Shown here: positions 60,725 to 64,000 of the stretch, in pieces
Layout: each line of letters starts with the position of its first letter
Position numbering within the stretch: the first letter of the stretch is position 1
Assembly (NCBI RefSeq): GCF_001685025.1
Contig: NZ_MAYU01000024.1
Coordinates: 1 to 64,000, forward strand
Source of the DNA: Bacillus sp. FJAT-27225
GTDB lineage: Bacteria > Bacillota > Bacilli > Bacillales > Cytobacillaceae
DNA: 64,000 bases
Direction: 5' to 3'
The notes under the pieces: generated by a model
The model's input: the letters and a program-made list of their open reading frames with translations, nothing else
Told to the model about the DNA's origin: nothing
Databases searched by the model: none
Position numbers and translations under genes: made by a program

Positions 60725-61882
60725 TTACGCATTTACTGCAAGTTGAATCATCAGTTCGATACCCGCTGGAATCGCAGCTTCATCTAAATCGAATTTTGGG
60801 TGATGGTGAGGGTACGAGCTGTTTTCGCTTTTCATCCCGACATGAATAAATGCTCCGACTTTTTCCTTCACGTAGAAGGCAAAATCTTCTGCCCCGAATA
60901 CAGGTTCAATTGATGAGAAGACTTCATTGCCAAAGGTGTTCTCTATAATTCCTCTAGCAACATCGCACGCTTCTTGGTGATTGTATAGTGGAGGAGTTCC
61001 CTCGATTAATTTTAAATGTCCTTTTGCATCAAAGCTTTCGCAAATAGACTCCGTTAACTTAGCTGTTTTCTGAAGCATTAATTCGGCACCCTCTTGCGTT
61101 AAGGCTCTTATTGTTCCTGAAAGTATCACTTTATCAGGAATTACATTGTAGGACATACCCGTTTGAATTCCAGTAATTGAAATGACGCCACCATGTATAG
61201 GATTTAAATTACGGCTAACAATCGACTGAAATGCTTGTATAAGGTGACTTGCAATATAAATAGGATCCACCGTTTCATGAGGGTTACCAGCATGGCCACC
61301 TTGACCTTCAATAACAATATCAAAGTCATCACTTGATGCCATGAAAGGACCTACCGGAAATCCAATTTTGCCCAAAGGAATATTTGACATATAATGAATA
61401 CCGTAAATGGCATCAACATTATCTAATAGTCCTTCTTTTACAAGTTGTTGTGCCCCGCTTGGTGACATTTCTTCAGAACTTTGGAAAATGAGAACAATAT
61501 TATTTTTAACCAAATGTGCATTTTCGCTCATCCACTTTGCAGCTGCAAGTAAAGTAGCAGTATGACCATCGTGACCGCATGCATGCATGACGCCAGAGAC
61601 TGTTGAAGTATAGGGCTTGTCTCCTTCTTCAATAATCGGAAGAGCATCCATATCTGCCCGCAAAGCGATCGTTTTTTCACCATCTGTTCCTTTAAAATAA
61701 GCGATGACGTTGGGCTCGGAGAATTTCTCCATTATCGGAATTCCGAATTCGCCTAATTTTTCTCTGACGTAAGCCGCTGTTTGGTATTCTTTCCCCGATA
61801 ATTCAGGGTACATATGAAAATGTCTGCGTTGTTTAATCGACCAGTCAATTAGCTGCTGATCCGCGTAGTGTAATTGAAACAT
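60725..61882 (-). CDS. M20-family amidohydrolase
   Basis: Zinc/manganese amidohydrolase of the aminoacylase/IAA-amino-acid hydrolase group, cleaving N-acyl amino acids or peptides. The 385-residue product has RRHFHMYPELSG, LRADMDALPI, MHACGHDGHTA (metal Cys/His), SSEEMSPSGAQQ (catalytic Glu pair) and FGAEDFAFY. Start ATG 61882 with GGAGG 8 nt upstream; a longer reading overlaps the upstream stop. Follows the YfcC transporter by 20 bp, suggesting import and cleavage of one conjugate. Confidence 0.93.
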   Translation of the reverse strand: MFQLHYADQQLIDWSIKQRRHFHMYPELSGKEYQTAAYVREKLGEFGIPIMEKFSEPNVIAYFKGTDGEKTIALRADMDALPIIEEGDKPYTSTVSGVMHACGHDGHTATLLAAAKWMSENAHLVKNNIVLIFQSSEEMSPSGAQQLVKEGLLDNVDAIYGIHYMSNIPLGKIGFPVGPFMASSDDFDIVIEGQGGHAGNPHETVDPIYIASHLIQAFQSIVSRNLNPIHGGVISITGIQTGMSYNVIPDKVILSGTIRALTQEGAELMLQKTAKLTESICESFDAKGHLKLIEGTPPLYNHQEACDVARGIIENTFGNEVFSSIEPVFGAEDFAFYVKEKVGAFIHVGMKSENSSYPHHHPKFDLDEAAIPAGIELMIQLAVNA

Positions 61883-61902
61883 AAAGTACCTCCATTCGTT
61901 CA

Positions 61903-63312
61903 CTAAAATGGGCCATATTGAATGGCTTGTGCAATAATCAGAAAAATAATACTAATAATGATTTGGATAAAGGTAAATGGTAAAACCCACTTAATCCATT
62001 TTGTAAAAGGAATTCCAGCAACAGCTAGTCCTGCAAGCAAGACACCTGAAGTAGGAAATAATGAATTCGAAATACCATCTCCAAGTTGATAAGCAAGTAC
62101 AGCCGTTTGTCTTGTTATACCAACAAGATCAGCTAATGGTGCCATAATTGGCATTGTAAGGGCTGCTTGCCCACTTCCCGACGGCACTAGGAAATTTAGG
62201 AAAAGTTGCAAAAAGAACATTCCGATGGCGGTAAAAAAAGGTGATAGCTCACTAAGTAAGCTAGAAGCAGAGTACAGTATCGTATCGATTAATTTTCCAT
62301 CTTGTATAACGACGAGAATTGCTTGAGCAAATCCAATGATTAAAGCTCCTCCAACTAATTCTTTTGCTCCATCAATAAAACTATCTGCAATCTGGCTGGG
62401 GGATAAATTTCCTGCAACCCCAAATATAATTCCAAATAATAAAAACAATCCTGCTATTTCAGTAATGTACCATCCATATTTAATAACACCAAAAATTAAA
62501 ACAACAAAATTTAGTAAGAATAAGGTTAATATTATTTTATGCCGGAAAGTTAAAATGACATCTGTCTTTATTTTAACTTCATCTTCATTTGTAAAGTGAC
62601 CTAAAAATCTAAGATTCGGATTGGCCTTAATTTTTTTCGCGTATCGGTATACATATAGTCCTGCAGCCAAATATAAAACAAAAAAGAGCACGATTCTTAA
62701 GCCTATCCCGGAGAACGTAGGCAATTCTGCAATACTTTGTGCAACTCCAATATTAAAGGGATTGAGAACAGCAGCCATAAATCCTACTCCAGCACCCAAT
62801 GAAACAATTGCATATCCAACGATAGCATCCATCTTTAACGATACGGCTAATGGCGCAATTATGGCAATATAGACAATCGTTTCTTCAGCCAATCCCATTA
62901 AGGCCCCGGCTACCGCAAAAAAGAACATAAGTACAGGAATAAGCAGTAATTCTCTATTTCCTAATTTCTTTGTCATAGAGATAATGAAAGCATCGAGGGC
63001 ACCCGTAGATTTTAAAATTCCAAATGCTCCCCCTACAATTAAAACGAAGAAAATTATACCAGCTCCATTAATCATCCCAATATGAATATTATTAAAAATA
63101 TCTAAAAATCCAACCGGTGATGGTTCTGTATATTGAAATGAATCTGGAACCACTAAAGTTCGCCCATTTTCTTCAAATCGCTCATACTCGCCTGCAGGTA
63201 AAAAATATGTTAGGACTGCCGAAATAACAATAACACCAAATAGTAAAACAAACGCATTTATGTTAAGAGCTCTTTTGTCCTTAATTGTCCTTTTTGAGTG
63301 TTCTTGATGCAT
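61903..63312 (-). CDS. YfcC-family transporter (DcuC-like, possibly peptide or amino-acid conjugate)
   Basis: The 469-residue membrane protein has about 12 hydrophobic segments and YfcC-family features: LTYFLPAGEYER, GGAFGILKSTGALDAFI, AEETIVYIAIIAPLAV, NPFNIGVAQSIAELP and LVPSGSGQAALTMPIMAPLADL. Substrate cannot be assigned; linkage to an M20 hydrolase suggests N-acyl amino acids or peptides. ATG 63312 with AAGGAG. A possible promoter is TTGAAT, 17 bp, TAAACT on the minus strand near 63350-63380. Confidence 0.88.
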   Translation of the reverse strand: MHQEHSKRTIKDKRALNINAFVLLFGVIVISAVLTYFLPAGEYERFEENGRTLVVPDSFQYTEPSPVGFLDIFNNIHIGMINGAGIIFFVLIVGGAFGILKSTGALDAFIISMTKKLGNRELLLIPVLMFFFAVAGALMGLAEETIVYIAIIAPLAVSLKMDAIVGYAIVSLGAGVGFMAAVLNPFNIGVAQSIAELPTFSGIGLRIVLFFVLYLAAGLYVYRYAKKIKANPNLRFLGHFTNEDEVKIKTDVILTFRHKIILTLFLLNFVVLIFGVIKYGWYITEIAGLFLLFGIIFGVAGNLSPSQIADSFIDGAKELVGGALIIGFAQAILVVIQDGKLIDTILYSASSLLSELSPFFTAIGMFFLQLFLNFLVPSGSGQAALTMPIMAPLADLVGITRQTAVLAYQLGDGISNSLFPTSGVLLAGLAVAGIPFTKWIKWVLPFTFIQIIISIIFLIIAQAIQYGPF

Positions 63313-63679
63313 GTATATAAACTCCTTTACGTTAATCCTTTATTGTATATTAATGCAGTTTATTTTAATTTATATTCATATTCAATACAATGCAATAATA
63401 TTGGTATTTTTTTAAAATAATTCATTTGATGGGATGAAAGCGAAATTTAATCAGTTATACTTTTGCATAATTAAATAGTGGTATATAAAAATTATTATGC
63501 TTATGGTGGACTTGGGTAATGGAACTATTCGGAAATAGATCAACCTAAAGGAATGAGAGAGGCAACAATTTCGCCAGCGGGCTATTATATGGAAATTAGG
63601 TATTAGGTGAACCGTATCGCTTACCAACTATTAAAGCAGGAAAATTAAATTGTCCTACAGCTTAGAGTAATTAAAGTAA
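63313..63679. other. AT-rich gap with a gene fragment and att-like repeat 8
   Basis: Upstream region of the YfcC operon, then (63525-63605) a plus-strand frame WNYSEIDQPKGMREATISPA then GYYMEIRY and a stop, with no start: gene debris. The repeat follows directly. Confidence 0.45.
63606..63640 (+). repeat. att-like repeat 8 (second subtype, partial)
   Basis: GGTGAACCGTATCGCTTACC ... AAAGCAGGAA. It shares GGTGAACCGTATC with repeat 5 and AAGCAG further right; the middle is lost. Confidence 0.4.
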
Positions 63680-63716
63680 AAAAAGGATGTCTGAATTTAG
63701 GAGACATCCTTTTTGT
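63680..63716. terminator. Terminator of the right-edge gene
   Basis: AAAAAGGATGTCT/AGACATCCTTTTT perfect stem; T-rich on both strands. Confidence 0.85.
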
Positions 63717-63723
63717 TTTGATT

Positions 63724-64000
63724 TTATTTTGTATAGTTATCGAAGTAACCTTGAATATAGACCATTGGTGTTCCTTTGTCTCCACTGCCTGAAGTCAAAT
63801 CAGATAAGGATCCAATTAGGTCTGTTAGTTTACGAGGTGTAGTACCTTGTGCTTCCATTGCACCAACTAGGTCGTCTTTTTTATTATGGATGAATTCAGA
63901 AATAGCTTGTTTTAACTCTTCTCCCTGAAGATGAGAGAAGTTGTTATCCGCCAAGTATTTTAATTTCACTTCGTTTGGAGTACCATTAAGTCCTTTAGTG
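63724..64000 (-). CDS. Partial uncharacterised protein (C-terminal part)
   Basis: The open frame runs from the right edge (…KGLNGTPNEVKLKYLADNN…) to a stop at 63724; only the last 91 or so residues are visible. A GTG at 63969 is probably an internal Val codon, since the frame continues upstream without a ribosome site. Content such as LQGEELKQAISEFIHNKKDD suggests a soluble helical protein. Family not recognised. Confidence 0.55.
   Translation of the reverse strand, partial: TKGLNGTPNEVKLKYLADNNFSHLQGEELKQAISEFIHNKKDDLVGAMEAQGTTPRKLTDLIGSLSDLTSGSGDKGTPMVYIQGYFDNYTK

Noticed and set aside
44380-64000. Prophage or integrative conjugative element
   Set aside because: No capsid, terminase, portal, integrase, relaxase or T4SS genes are visible; gene content and repeats fit small cassettes better.

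Overview
The window is the origin-of-replication region of a low-to-moderate GC Firmicute of the family Bacillaceae. Gene order (gyrA-gyrB-remB-recF-yaaA-dnaN-dnaA // rpmH-rnpA-spoIIIJ-khpB-mnmE-mnmG-rsmG-noc-parA-parB ... rpsF-ssb-rpsR-gdpP-rplI-dnaB-purA ... walRKHIJ-htrA-rlmH), sporulation-linked genes (spoIIIJ, yyaC, noc, soj/spo0J) and protein sequences all resemble Bacillus. No species is assigned. The window is written in the orientation where dnaA lies on the minus strand, so nearly all core genes point away from oriC.

Layout. 1-333: leader and two promoters of an rRNA operon whose 16S lies off the left edge. 334-9778: replication genes on the minus strand. 8268-10217: bipartite oriC, with DnaA boxes, DnaA-trio and AT-rich unwinding region in the dnaA-dnaN gap and a larger DnaA-box array between dnaA and rpmH. 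10464-20177: rpmH to parB, with a perfect parS inside parB. 20178-33760: a degenerate Bacillus intergenic repeat, DUF554, yyaC, a mechanosensitive channel, a molybdopterin enzyme, ychF, the S6-SSB-S18 operon behind a structured leader and a second parS, gdpP, rplI, dnaB and PurR-box-controlled purA. 33940-34524: four tRNAs (Lys, Glu, Asp, Phe). 34561-44379: cell-wall control, with a WalR-box-preceded LysM/G5/M23 endopeptidase, walRKHIJ (third parS inside walK), htrA, a CxxH/CxxC mini-protein, a DnaA-box cluster, a triple WalR half-site and rlmH.

44362-64000 is an AT-richer accessory region. It begins exactly at the 3' end of rlmH, the gene used as attachment site by staphylococcal SCC elements (orfX). 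The rlmH end is repeated, with decay, at about eight further places (near 45.7, 47.4, 50.0, 52.9, 54.3, 55.75, 60.4 and 63.6 kb). These repeats divide the region into small cassettes of one to four genes: a Shedu-type nuclease; decayed fragments including an hsdR-like tail; an FRG + DUF262 gene pair; SH3-like proteins plus a broken OLD-type ATPase/TOPRIM gene; a DUF4839 lipoprotein with an Ada-like zinc protein; a metallo-beta-lactamase-fold hydrolase and a deaminase stub; a T-box-controlled SAM-hydrolase + ECF transporter operon; and a YfcC transporter with an M20 amidohydrolase. No recombinase is visible. I regard this serial, SCC-like cassette array, with the candidate FRG/DUF262 defence pair, as the most noteworthy content.

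All calls come from reading the sequence and from family knowledge; no database search was run.
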